NCBI GenBank assembly: GCA_041665525.1 | Contig: JBAYIS010000002.1 | Location: 211,595-275,594 of the forward strand | Length of the DNA: 64,000 nucleotides | From: UBA8401 sp041665525 | Lineage (GTDB): Bacteria; Bacteroidota; Ignavibacteria; UBA10030; UBA8401 | Direction of reading: 5' to 3' | Part shown: in pieces, positions 23,699 to 31,516 of the stretch | Numbering within the stretch: the first letter of the stretch is position 1 | Layout: each line of letters opens with the position of its first letter | Notes under the pieces: model-generated | The model's input: the letters and a program-made list of their open reading frames with translations, nothing else | Database searches by the model: none | What the model was told of the DNA's origin: nothing | Program-made: the position numbers and the translations under genes

Positions 23699-24673
23699 AT
23701 GAACAAGCTCCGAAAAATAATAATGTGGGCGGGAATTGTGTTAGGGAGTGCTCTCATACTGTTAGTCGCCGCAGTGTTCATGCTACAAAATAGATCTTTT
23801 GAAGCACCGTATCCAAACATCTCGGCAAGCAGCGACAGCAGTGTCATTGCGCGCGGCAAGCATCTTGCCAATGGTCCTGCCCATTGCAGCGGCTGTCATT
23901 TCGCGAAAGAGGATATTTCGCTGGCACTCAATGGAGAACGAGTGGAATTGAAAGGTGGCTTTGAATTCAACCTTCCGTTCGGCGTCGTCCGCACGGGGAA
24001 CATTACATCGGACAAAGAAACGGGTATCGGGAATCTGAGCGACAAAGAAATTGCCCGCATACTGCGCTATGGCGTCTTCCCAGACGGGAAAGCCGTCTTC
24101 GACTTCATGCCGTTTCATGATCTGAGCGATGAAGATCTCACCGCAATTATTTCCTATTTGCGCACACTTCCTCCGGTACATAATGCCATTGTCCCTCGCG
24201 AAATAAACTTCCTCGGCAAAGCGGTAGTTTCATTTCTCATCAAACCGGTCGGTCCAACAGGAGAACCGCCGAAAGAGACCCAAATCGATTCTACATCGGC
24301 GTACGGAAAATATATTGCACATTCCGTTGCCAATTGCGTCGGCTGCCATACCGAAAGAAATATGATGACGGGCGCATTCATCGGCGAACCATTTTCCGGT
24401 GGCTTCCAGATGCCCTCAGAAGAAAAACCGGAACTTATCTTCACCACCCCGAATCTGACTCCCGATCCTGAAACTGGAAAAATCTTCCCATGGACAGAGG
24501 ATGTTTTCATCCATCGATTTCGTCAGGGGGTGCAAATTGCAGGAACACCAATGCCATGGGGCGCTTTTAAGAACATGACCGATTTGGAATTGAAAGCAGT
24601 CTATCGGTATCTGCAAACCGTCGATCCGGTTCACAAAAAGATCGATCAGGTTGTCTCGAAGGCCGAAGGATAA
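23699..24673 (+). CDS. Membrane-anchored dihaem cytochrome c
   Basis: The 324-residue protein has an N-terminal signal anchor (about 6-29) and two cytochrome c domains. Haem attachment sites are CSGCH (C63, C66, H67) and CVGCH (C213, C216, H217). Likely sixth ligands are methionines in FDFMPFHDLSD and AGTPMPWG. The pattern is that of class I dihaem cytochromes found as electron acceptors of periplasmic dehydrogenases. No dehydrogenase gene is adjacent, so its donor is unknown. It has its own promoter and a strong terminator. Confidence 0.88.
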   Translation: MNKLRKIIMWAGIVLGSALILLVAAVFMLQNRSFEAPYPNISASSDSSVIARGKHLANGPAHCSGCHFAKEDISLALNGERVELKGGFEFNLPFGVVRTGNITSDKETGIGNLSDKEIARILRYGVFPDGKAVFDFMPFHDLSDEDLTAIISYLRTLPPVHNAIVPREINFLGKAVVSFLIKPVGPTGEPPKETQIDSTSAYGKYIAHSVANCVGCHTERNMMTGAFIGEPFSGGFQMPSEEKPELIFTTPNLTPDPETGKIFPWTEDVFIHRFRQGVQIAGTPMPWGAFKNMTDLELKAVYRYLQTVDPVHKKIDQVVSKAEG

Positions 24674-24696
24674 TCATTCAATATACTCTCGATTAA

Positions 24697-24728
24697 AAAG
24701 AGCTGTTGCGAAGACAGCTCTTTTTTTT
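24697..24728 (+). terminator. Rho-independent terminator after the cytochrome gene
   Basis: AAGAGCTGT-TGCGAAG-ACAGCTCTT followed by a run of eight T residues. Confidence 0.9.
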
Positions 24729-24866
24729 CTTTGATTTTTTTTTGTCTTACAGACGTGACATTTTTTTACACCCGCTGACCCGGCAAACACATCTTTCTCA
24801 TCCTTTCCTCCGTTCAATTCGACACATCAGCGCAGTTCGAAAACAACAAATCCATAGGAGGATGTC

Positions 24867-25292
24867 ATGAAAACGAGAATAGCAGTAATCGCCGCAATTG
24901 CAATGTTCGCCGTCCATTTCGCAGCCGCAACAGAACCCGCAAGAAAGTTCAACACAGAAGAGAAATTGATCCTTTTTGCATCCAAGAATTTATACTCTGC
25001 TTTACATTCGGAGAATGCCGGCGTAATTGTATCCGCCCTTCGTATTACCGCTTTACTGAAAATGCGCTATCCTGGTGCAGATGTTTCGAGCTTGGTAGAA
25101 ACAATCGACGAGATCAGAACATCGCATCCATCCGGCACTATGCGTTACAAAGCATATGTAGTCTTGTCGGTCTGTGAAAATCCTGAGTGGTATTCCAATG
25201 AACATGCCATCGTTACGGCAAATGATGAAAGTTTTTTCCGCGCAACATCGGAACGGCTGCAGAAGCAGTTGCTGAGTGAAAACACACGGTAA
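24867..25292 (+). CDS. Small secreted protein of unknown function
   Basis: The 141-residue product has a signal peptide (to about residue 22, FAVHFAAATEP). A helical domain follows with KLILFASKNLYSALHSENAGVIVSALRI, resembling a HEAT-like pair of helices. One cysteine is present. I do not recognise the family. A strong AGGAGG ribosome site precedes the ATG, and a hairpin (25319-25346) follows the gene, so it is probably a single-gene, well translated unit. Confidence 0.6.
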   Translation: MKTRIAVIAAIAMFAVHFAAATEPARKFNTEEKLILFASKNLYSALHSENAGVIVSALRITALLKMRYPGADVSSLVETIDEIRTSHPSGTMRYKAYVVLSVCENPEWYSNEHAIVTANDESFFRATSERLQKQLLSENTR

Positions 25293-25318
25293 CCCTTTTC
25301 TTCTCTCTTCCTCCTCAC

Positions 25319-25348
25319 AAACCCGAAGTCAGTACGATTCGGGTTTCG
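25319..25348 (+). terminator. Hairpin after the small secreted protein gene
   Basis: AAACCCGAA-GTCAGTACGA-TTCGGGTTT is a perfect 9-bp stem 27 bases after the stop codon; the T run is short (TTT). Confidence 0.55.
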
Positions 25349-25377
25349 TGCGTACAGATTAATGGAATATAATCATG

Positions 25378-25424
25378 AAATCCTAGGATTTAGAGGCAAT
25401 TATGACGATACTCTATAGATAGAG
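25378..25424. promoter_or_regulatory. Two perfect palindromes in front of the GIY-YIG-like gene
   Basis: AAATCCTAGGATTT (25378-25391) and CTCTAT-AG-ATAGAG (25411-25424) lie in the 60 bases before the start codon. The second runs into the GAGGAGAG ribosome site. They look like operator sites or a hairpin that could hide the ribosome site. Confidence 0.4.
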
Positions 25425-25433
25425 GAGAGTACC

Positions 25434-25754
25434 ATGGCACAAATAGCGTTTCGAGGAGAGTCAGGAAAGAAATATTCGTTCGCCATCCATCCGATGACGA
25501 CATTATTCCAACAGGTTGCAGCAGTATACGTAATTACCCACCGGTCTACCGATGAAATGAACAAAGTTTCACACAAACATATCTTTGTCGGTCAAACAGA
25601 CAATCTCGGCAAGCAATTCGACGGTATAAAGGACCAATTCTTTACGCGGTATGATGCAAATTGTATCTGCATCTATCATGAAGAAGATAAGAAGAAACGT
25701 TTGAACATCGAATCCGATCTGGTCGGTAATTACAATCCGCCCGGAAACAGTTGA
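25434..25754 (+). CDS. Small protein with a divergent GIY-YIG-like domain
   Basis: The 106-residue product follows the order of a GIY-YIG nuclease domain: strand AVYVITHRS, then HIFVGQTDNLGKQF (in place of YVGxTxNLxxRL), then NCICIYHEE, and finally IESDLVGNYNPPGN (in place of ExxLIxxYxPPxN). The first tyrosine motif is VYVI rather than GIY, and the arginine of the second motif is not obvious, so activity is doubtful. The only clear neighbour is a small minus-strand gene, also of unknown function. The resemblance is by eye only. Confidence 0.5.
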   Translation: MAQIAFRGESGKKYSFAIHPMTTLFQQVAAVYVITHRSTDEMNKVSHKHIFVGQTDNLGKQFDGIKDQFFTRYDANCICIYHEEDKKKRLNIESDLVGNYNPPGNS

Positions 25755-25802
25755 GATCATACCTGATTTTCGAGTGTCATCAGAATGAAAAGCAAGGACG
25801 TA

Positions 25803-26042
25803 CTATAATTCTGAATGAAGGATGTTCTGTTCGGAAGTTTTGTCCAGCCCTTTGATATGCACTTCGCTGGTTGCGTAGCTTTTCTTCACTTGATGGTACA
25901 ATAGCACCAACGAGAACTGGTCGCCGCGGATTACAATAAATTCCTTTCCTTTCAGCTCTTTTCCATTCACAAAAGTCTTCGCGTTATATTTTCCATCAGG
26001 ATTTTTACTGCAGCGTAATTCGATTGTTTGTTGTTCAGCCAT
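25803..26042 (-). CDS. Small hypothetical protein
   Basis: The 79-residue, charged, soluble product is not recognised. It is mainly strand-like (IELRCSKNP, KTFVNGKELKGKEFIVIRGDQFSLVLLYHQ). A possible ribosome site GGAGCAC precedes the ATG. It is convergent with the GIY-YIG-like gene. Codon use looks normal for the window, so it is probably real, but the evidence is limited. Confidence 0.45.
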   Translation of the reverse strand: MAEQQTIELRCSKNPDGKYNAKTFVNGKELKGKEFIVIRGDQFSLVLLYHQVKKSYATSEVHIKGLDKTSEQNILHSEL

Positions 26043-26390
26043 ACTGTGCTCCTATTCCGTTTCGGTGATTCCACTCCTATAAGATACAATATTTTGCGGA
26101 GAAGTGGTTCAAAAGAATTGTTCCGCTTTCCCACTCGTATCAATGCCGGCGGTTTTCTCCGGTAATTCTTCCTGCACTGTTTTCGTTGTAAGTGCATTCC
26201 AACGCTGTACAATTTACAATAATTTCAAAAAACCCATCACCCTCACAATATTTTGCTGTGCAAATTTTGCGCGGCACTATGCACGAGACCGATGCAGAAC
26301 ATCACTGCGCAACCGCCGTCAATAACGTACTTTGCACTCACACAGTCCGGAATAACCGGAACGATCGTTAACAATTGAAAGGAATCACAT
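26043..26390. other. Gene-free stretch of 348 bases
   Basis: No supported gene. It contains small palindromes close to the DUF4382 gene (TCCGG-AATAA-CCGGA, then AACGATCGTT) that could be regulatory. Otherwise it shows nothing recognisable. Confidence 0.5.
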
Positions 26391-27158
26391 ATGAAAAATT
26401 TTTTCGTTCTTGCTTCACTGGCACTCTTGGCCGTCGGCGGATGCACAACGGACGATAATCCATCGACTTCCGGAGGAGAAGGCACAATGCAGGTCACTAT
26501 GGTGGATGCGCCGACAACCAATTACGATTCGATCGTCGTTGTCATAACAGAAGTATCGGTTCAAAGCAACGCTACTGCGGCCAGCTGGATCACCTTGAGC
26601 AGCGAATCAAAAACGGTCAATCTTCTCTCATTGGTGAACGGCGTTGAAGCAGTCATGGGTCAGGCACAGCTCTCTGCCGGGACATATAGTCAGATGCGGT
26701 TGAAGCTTGCAGATTCCTGCTGGGTATATGCTGCTGGAGTGAAAATCGCATTGTTCGTGCCGAGCAGTGAAATCAAACTGAACATCCACGCAGAAATTCA
26801 AGCAAATGTGACATACAAACTTGTGCTGGATTTTGACGCGTATAAATCCCTGGTAATGGCGGCGGGACGACTTGTGCTAAAACCGGTCATCCGGGTTTTA
26901 ACAACTTCCTCTGCGGGTTATATTCAGGGAAGTATTAATACGCGCGCTGGTGTGACGGCATTCGGCAATGGAGATACGCTCTCTACAATGACAGGAGCAA
27001 GCAATTCTTTTAAAATCATGTACGCCAAACCTGGTACGTATAGTCTTACGGTGATCTCTGCCGATGCACTGTACTATGATACGACGCTGACCAATATTTC
27101 TGTCGTCTCCGGTCAGGTAACGAATGTCGGCATGATTACTTTACGGGGGAAGTTATAG
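26391..27158 (+). CDS. DUF4382 lipoprotein
   Basis: The 255-residue lipoprotein has the lipobox LAVGGC (Cys about 18) and the DUF4382 domain (about 30-170) with the hallmark MQVTMVDAP followed by YDSIVVVITEVSVQ and the QMRLKL strand. A carboxypeptidase-regulatory-like beta-sandwich follows (about 180-255). Such proteins sit in the outer membrane or periplasm; their role is unknown. GAAAGGAAT is a good ribosome site. Confidence 0.85.
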   Translation: MKNFFVLASLALLAVGGCTTDDNPSTSGGEGTMQVTMVDAPTTNYDSIVVVITEVSVQSNATAASWITLSSESKTVNLLSLVNGVEAVMGQAQLSAGTYSQMRLKLADSCWVYAAGVKIALFVPSSEIKLNIHAEIQANVTYKLVLDFDAYKSLVMAAGRLVLKPVIRVLTTSSAGYIQGSINTRAGVTAFGNGDTLSTMTGASNSFKIMYAKPGTYSLTVISADALYYDTTLTNISVVSGQVTNVGMITLRGKL

Positions 27159-27181
27159 AATAACATATGTCATTAAAACAA

Positions 27182-27214
27182 AACGCCAGCCGAAAGGCTG
27201 GCGTTACTGTTTTT
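27182..27214. terminator. Bidirectional terminator between DUF4382 and hutG
   Basis: AACGCCAGCC-GAAA-GGCTGGCGTT with a GNRA-type loop and T-rich tail, between convergent genes. Confidence 0.85.
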
Positions 27215-27231
27215 ACCAAATCAAAAATTCA

Positions 27232-28206
27232 TTACCGGTTGGCAATTCCTGTCAGGAAGTACATCATCGCCAAAGCGGCGAGTTTTGCCGTCCTTCCATC
27301 CACATCGTATTTCGGATTCATTTCAACAATGTCGATCAATTTCGTTTTTCGACGTTTCCCCGCAAAAAGCGCTGCCGTCAGGAATTCCTCCGGCGTTAAA
27401 CCGGTCGGCATCGGAGCGCTCACACCGGGAGCATCAGCACTATGAACTGCATCCAGGTCAAAACTAATATAGAGTGAGTCGGCGGAAGAGGTTGACAATT
27501 CATATGCCAGTTCCAGTATCTTGGTGATTCCATCTTCGCGGACATCCCGAAGTGAAAAGACCGTCGCTCCCCTTTCGATCAATTCAGAGTAATGTTCGTT
27601 GGAATTTGCGAATGACTGGATTCCGACTTCCACCAGGTTCATCGCATTCAACGGACTTACCGGATGATCAAGCATTTGACGAAATGATGTGCTGCTGTTC
27701 CGTTTGGGATTTGGTTTCCGGTAGTCCAGATGCGTATCGATATTTATCACACCAACACTTTTTTTTCCCTGGGAAAAACCGAGAAAATTTGGAAAGGCAA
27801 TATCATGGCCGCCGCCGAGAACAATTGGGGTGATGTTTGCCGTGATCAACGCATGCACTACGTCAGAAAGGATTTCATGCGTTTCTTCAAGTGTCTTCCC
27901 AACCTTCACATCGCCAAAATCGAATACCGGAACGGTCGCGGGAGATTTTTCCTTTCCAATGACAAAAGCTGTCCGTTTATAAAACTCCTGCCGGATAGCG
28001 GCTGGCCCACCTTTGGCGCCGATTCGGCCTCCATTCCGTTTCACCCCTTCATCCACCGGAACACCAACGATTCCGACAGTAATCGCATCGGTAAAATTCT
28101 TTTCGCCGCGGACAGCCAGATCGCCCATGCGGGGATCAGTTGCATCGCTGCGGGAAAAGAAGAGTCCTTCGTCCGGAGGCGTAAGATGTTTGAAGATCGT
28201 GCTCAT
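27232..28206 (-). CDS. hutG: Formimidoylglutamase / arginase-family ureohydrolase
   Basis: The 324-residue enzyme of the arginase/agmatinase superfamily holds two manganese ions through VLGGGHD, INIDTHLDYR and SFDLDAVHSADAPG. The spacing and the N-terminal DEGVKRNGGRIGAKGGP motif fit formimidoylglutamase (HutG), which releases formamide from N-formimino-glutamate in histidine breakdown. The other histidine utilisation genes are not in this window, so agmatinase-like alternatives remain possible. It is a single gene. Confidence 0.8.
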   Translation of the reverse strand: MSTIFKHLTPPDEGLFFSRSDATDPRMGDLAVRGEKNFTDAITVGIVGVPVDEGVKRNGGRIGAKGGPAAIRQEFYKRTAFVIGKEKSPATVPVFDFGDVKVGKTLEETHEILSDVVHALITANITPIVLGGGHDIAFPNFLGFSQGKKSVGVINIDTHLDYRKPNPKRNSSTSFRQMLDHPVSPLNAMNLVEVGIQSFANSNEHYSELIERGATVFSLRDVREDGITKILELAYELSTSSADSLYISFDLDAVHSADAPGVSAPMPTGLTPEEFLTAALFAGKRRKTKLIDIVEMNPKYDVDGRTAKLAALAMMYFLTGIANR

Positions 28207-28324
28207 GGTCTGGTTAAAGTTAGGAAAGTTCGTGGAAGATGCAAGTACTGAATTTATCCGTATTTAGAATCGACCTACTATTGAATTGAAAAATTGTCTA
28301 TCTGTAAAAATATTGTTCAAGCTA

Positions 28325-28353
28325 TTGCCATCAACTAAAATTTGTGGTATACT
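28325..28353 (+). promoter_or_regulatory. Sigma-70-like promoter of the DUF3332 gene
   Basis: TTGCCA and TATACT are exactly 17 bases apart. The ATG at 28405 lies about 45 bases after the predicted start and is preceded by AGGAG. Confidence 0.55.
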
Positions 28354-28404
28354 CGCATCAGAATCTAATCCACTGATTCCTCTACAATATTACAGGAGTT
28401 TTTC

Positions 28405-28911
28405 ATGAATAAATTATTCAAAAAGATCGTTGTGTTGATTCTCGTTGCTTCCATGGCAGTGATGTCCGTTGGTTGTTACGGTTCGTTCAGCCTTACCAAG
28501 AAAGTGTATAACTGGAACGGCTCCCTTGGCAACAAATGGGTGGTGGAATTAGTGTTCCTGGCCTGCTACGTCGTTCCGGTGTACGGTATTGCCGGCTTTA
28601 TCGATGTGGTGATCCTGAATTCGATCGAATTCTGGACCGGCAGCAATCCGATGGCTTCCACGATCAAATCTGATGACGGCACAACTGTTGCATTCAACAA
28701 AGAAACAAAAAATGTTGAAGTCAGCTATGCAGGTAAAACATTCGTCATCACTCAAGAAGAAGGGAAATCAGTGGTGAAAGACAGCGAGGGGAATGTGCTT
28801 GCGTATGCTGTGCAGAATCACGATGGAGGCATGAACATTCTGGATGCCCAGGGAAAAGTGCTAAATACATTTTCGTCTTCAGATGTTTCTTCCATGCTTG
28901 CCAGCAAATAA
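28405..28911 (+). CDS. DUF3332 lipoprotein
   Basis: The 168-residue product has the lipobox MSVGC (Cys about 24) followed by YGSFSLTKKVYNWNGSLGNKW and two hydrophobic stretches (VVELVFLACYVVPVYGIAGFIDVVIL). This is the typical front half of DUF3332. The second half is a soluble strand-rich domain (TTVAFNKETKNVEVSYAGKTF). The function is unknown. A promoter and terminator frame it as a single transcription unit. Confidence 0.87.
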   Translation: MNKLFKKIVVLILVASMAVMSVGCYGSFSLTKKVYNWNGSLGNKWVVELVFLACYVVPVYGIAGFIDVVILNSIEFWTGSNPMASTIKSDDGTTVAFNKETKNVEVSYAGKTFVITQEEGKSVVKDSEGNVLAYAVQNHDGGMNILDAQGKVLNTFSSSDVSSMLASK

Positions 28912-28952
28912 GGTTACATCAGCAGTATTGCCGTGAAGAACGACATTCGCTG

Positions 28953-28990
28953 AAAGGAGAACTGAGTTTCAGTTCTCCTTTTTTATTTTT
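28953..28990. terminator. Terminator between DUF3332 and DUF423 genes
   Basis: AAAGGAGAACTGA-GTT-TCAGTTCTCCTTT followed by TTTATTTTT; it overlaps the end of the convergent DUF423 gene. Confidence 0.88.
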
Positions 28991-29343
28991 AAAGCAGTAT
29001 AGAACAGAACCCACCACCCGGCAAGAAAACAGAATCCTCCGAACGGTGTAATGTAGCCAAACGGACGGATACCGGTCACTGCGAGCACGTACAAACTGCC
29101 GCTGAAGAGGAGAATCCCAAGTCCGAACAATCTCCCTGCTAATGCCATATGCGGATGCTGGTCAACAAAGAATGCAACGATAAGGATGGCGAAGGCATGG
29201 TACATCTGATACCGAACCGCAGTTTCGAAGACGGCAAGTGCTTCCGGCGTGATGAATTGTTTAAGCCCGTGAGCGCCAAAAGCTCCAAGCGCTACGCCAA
29301 AGAATGCAAAGAGAGATCCAAGCAGCAGAAATGATCGTTTCAT
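28969..29343 (-). CDS. DUF423 membrane protein (YgdD-like)
   Basis: The 124-residue protein has four membrane helices and the family hallmarks GVALGAFGAHGL, the FETAVRYQMYHAF stretch and FGGFCFLAGW near the end. DUF423 proteins are small inner-membrane proteins of unknown function. It ends inside the bidirectional terminator. Confidence 0.9.
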   Translation of the reverse strand: MKRSFLLLGSLFAFFGVALGAFGAHGLKQFITPEALAVFETAVRYQMYHAFAILIVAFFVDQHPHMALAGRLFGLGILLFSGSLYVLAVTGIRPFGYITPFGGFCFLAGWWVLFYTALKIKKEN

Positions 29344-29361
29344 AGTATTGTGTTCCCAAAT

Positions 29362-31512
29362 TTACAGCATGCCGTTCAGTTTTCGCAGGAGCCATTCGAC
29401 CGCCAGCAGCAGGATGACGATCACCAGATAGGACGGAAGATTCCAAAGATCGAATTCGCTTGTGCGGAGCTGTTCGCGGGATTTCATCTCTTCCCGTTTG
29501 AGTATTCCATCCACCAGCGCATCCCATCCGGACGCATCGGCATATGCACCGGCAGACGCTGCAGCCAACTGTTTCATCAGAGGTTTGTTCATTTTGGTTT
29601 CAGTAAATTCAATCGACTGTTCGCCGACGGAGATCCGACCGGAGGACGTACCAATCGTATCTCCTTCCTGCAGTGCCGCTGCAGTATAAACAAAATCCCC
29701 TTCCGGCAATCCCTCAACCGTTCCGTCGTACAATCCCGAACCAAGTGAAGAAAGTGATGTTTCAAACCGCTCGTTGGTGCGCAGGGAGCGCAGCGAAATC
29801 ACTACTTCTGCCCCGTCCACCGGTTGGTAACTTTCGTTATACACTTGTCCCATCAAATCAACTCTCTCTCCTTGCGAATAAAATTCCTTCGAAGGTTCGA
29901 TGCGAAGATAGTTTTCCTGCTCCCGGGTAGCAAGCCAGCGGACAAGCGCAGTGAACCAGGAATCGAAAAATGCTTTAGTTTCTTCCGCTGAACCGGCGAG
30001 TACCTTCCATCGATTGATTCCGTATCCGAGTATTGCTGCAGATTTTATTTGTCCGATATTTCGGATGAGGAACAAAGGATTCGTCAACGCAACGTTCTGC
30101 ATCGTAATCCCGAGAAGATTCTGTGCTTCCGGTTTTGCATTATACGTTTGCAATGAATAGAAGAGCGGCGGCAATTTATCCCACGATGAATTCCATCCCT
30201 GCAGCAGTTGATGCCCTTTCACTTTCAACGCAACTGACGGCAGCACCATCTGTTCGTCGATCCGTTCTGCGGCTACAGTGAACGGAAACACTGATTCCAT
30301 CAAACGAACTTTCCGCAGGTCCACTGTTCTGCCGGCAATGAATAGCAGTGGAAGCGAACGGGAGGTGACCGCCTCTTCCACCATGTCCACGGTTTGAGAC
30401 GAGGTTTGAACACCGGGGAAACCGATTAATATCACCGCATCCGCTTTCATTATGGAAGATTGCAGATCAGTTTTTCCATCCGGCGAACGAAATTCACTGT
30501 TTGGCAGCTGATAGAAAAGATGAGCTTCGATATTCTTATCTGAACGAAGTGATTGCATTACTGCGGAAACATCGGCACTTACTGCACCTGCGACAACGGC
30601 GATGTTCATTTTGTTTTTGAGGATCTTAATAAGGACGGAGCGGCTGTTATTCTTTACGGTAATCTCCCCTTCAACACCGGACACGGTAAGTGAAACTTTT
30701 TTCACTCCATCCTCTTTCGGTGTATACGAGAATTGGACCGGAAATTCGGCGACACCATTCGGCGCTGAAACAGAGATCATCTGCTGATCGATCTTCTTCC
30801 CATCCTCCAACAGCGTTACCGTAACTGTTTGGGGCATAATACCCGACACTTTCACCGAACCATCCACCGGAAGCACTGCATCGACATAGCCGATCGAATT
30901 GGTAAGCAGTTTTGCGACAGAGATATCTTTTTGATCCGTCGAATCGCCGACACCGACAGTGAAAATCGGCGTGCGGCTTTTTTCCGCAGCATATAATGGA
31001 TTCGCACCGGTGTTGTAATTCCCATCCGAAATCAGCACCGTGCCCTGAAGACCCTCGATGGTTTTCAATGAAGTCTGAAGTGCGCCGGAAATATCCGTTG
31101 ATCCGCCGTTCAATTGAAGCGATTCTGGAACAAGCGGACGAACATCGTGTGCAAACGCAAACATTCTGACATCTGCCGCATCTGCAAGGCGATGCATGGC
31201 ATTTCCCTGCAGTATTGTTTGAAGGACCTCTGCTTTATTTCCTGCGCCATCCGTTTGCGACATGCTTAGTGATTGGTCCACCAGGAGAGCAATCACCGGT
31301 TTACGTTCTTCAGCATAATTCAAACGAAATACGGGTTCAGAAAGTGCGAGGACGATGAGGGTGAGAGCACTACCGCGCAGAGAGAGTAGAAGCGCCCGTC
31401 GAAGAGCGGATACTTGCGGAACGGTATGTCTGTACAGAAAATACGATACCGCAAACGAAATAACCGTAAAAATGATGACCAGCCACAGCGGCGTTTGAAA
31501 AGAGAGATTCAC
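29362..31512 (-). CDS. Membrane protein with von Willebrand factor A-like domain
   Basis: The 716-residue protein has two N-terminal membrane helices (about 10-28 and 40-62) and a VWA-like domain (about 70-215) with the metal-site start LLVDQSLSMSQ and the later VLISDGNYNTG. A long periplasmic part with Ig-like beta-sandwiches follows, and a C-terminal membrane helix (about 693-710, LPSYLVIVILLLAVEWLL). The layout matches large BatA-like/glutaminase-A-fold proteins common in Bacteroidota, whose role is not established. It starts 4 bases after the stop of the S8 protease gene, so the two are probably one transcript. Confidence 0.8.
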   Translation of the reverse strand: MNLSFQTPLWLVIIFTVISFAVSYFLYRHTVPQVSALRRALLLSLRGSALTLIVLALSEPVFRLNYAEERKPVIALLVDQSLSMSQTDGAGNKAEVLQTILQGNAMHRLADAADVRMFAFAHDVRPLVPESLQLNGGSTDISGALQTSLKTIEGLQGTVLISDGNYNTGANPLYAAEKSRTPIFTVGVGDSTDQKDISVAKLLTNSIGYVDAVLPVDGSVKVSGIMPQTVTVTLLEDGKKIDQQMISVSAPNGVAEFPVQFSYTPKEDGVKKVSLTVSGVEGEITVKNNSRSVLIKILKNKMNIAVVAGAVSADVSAVMQSLRSDKNIEAHLFYQLPNSEFRSPDGKTDLQSSIMKADAVILIGFPGVQTSSQTVDMVEEAVTSRSLPLLFIAGRTVDLRKVRLMESVFPFTVAAERIDEQMVLPSVALKVKGHQLLQGWNSSWDKLPPLFYSLQTYNAKPEAQNLLGITMQNVALTNPLFLIRNIGQIKSAAILGYGINRWKVLAGSAEETKAFFDSWFTALVRWLATREQENYLRIEPSKEFYSQGERVDLMGQVYNESYQPVDGAEVVISLRSLRTNERFETSLSSLGSGLYDGTVEGLPEGDFVYTAAALQEGDTIGTSSGRISVGEQSIEFTETKMNKPLMKQLAAASAGAYADASGWDALVDGILKREEMKSREQLRTSEFDLWNLPSYLVIVILLLAVEWLLRKLNGML

Positions 31513-31516
31513 TATC

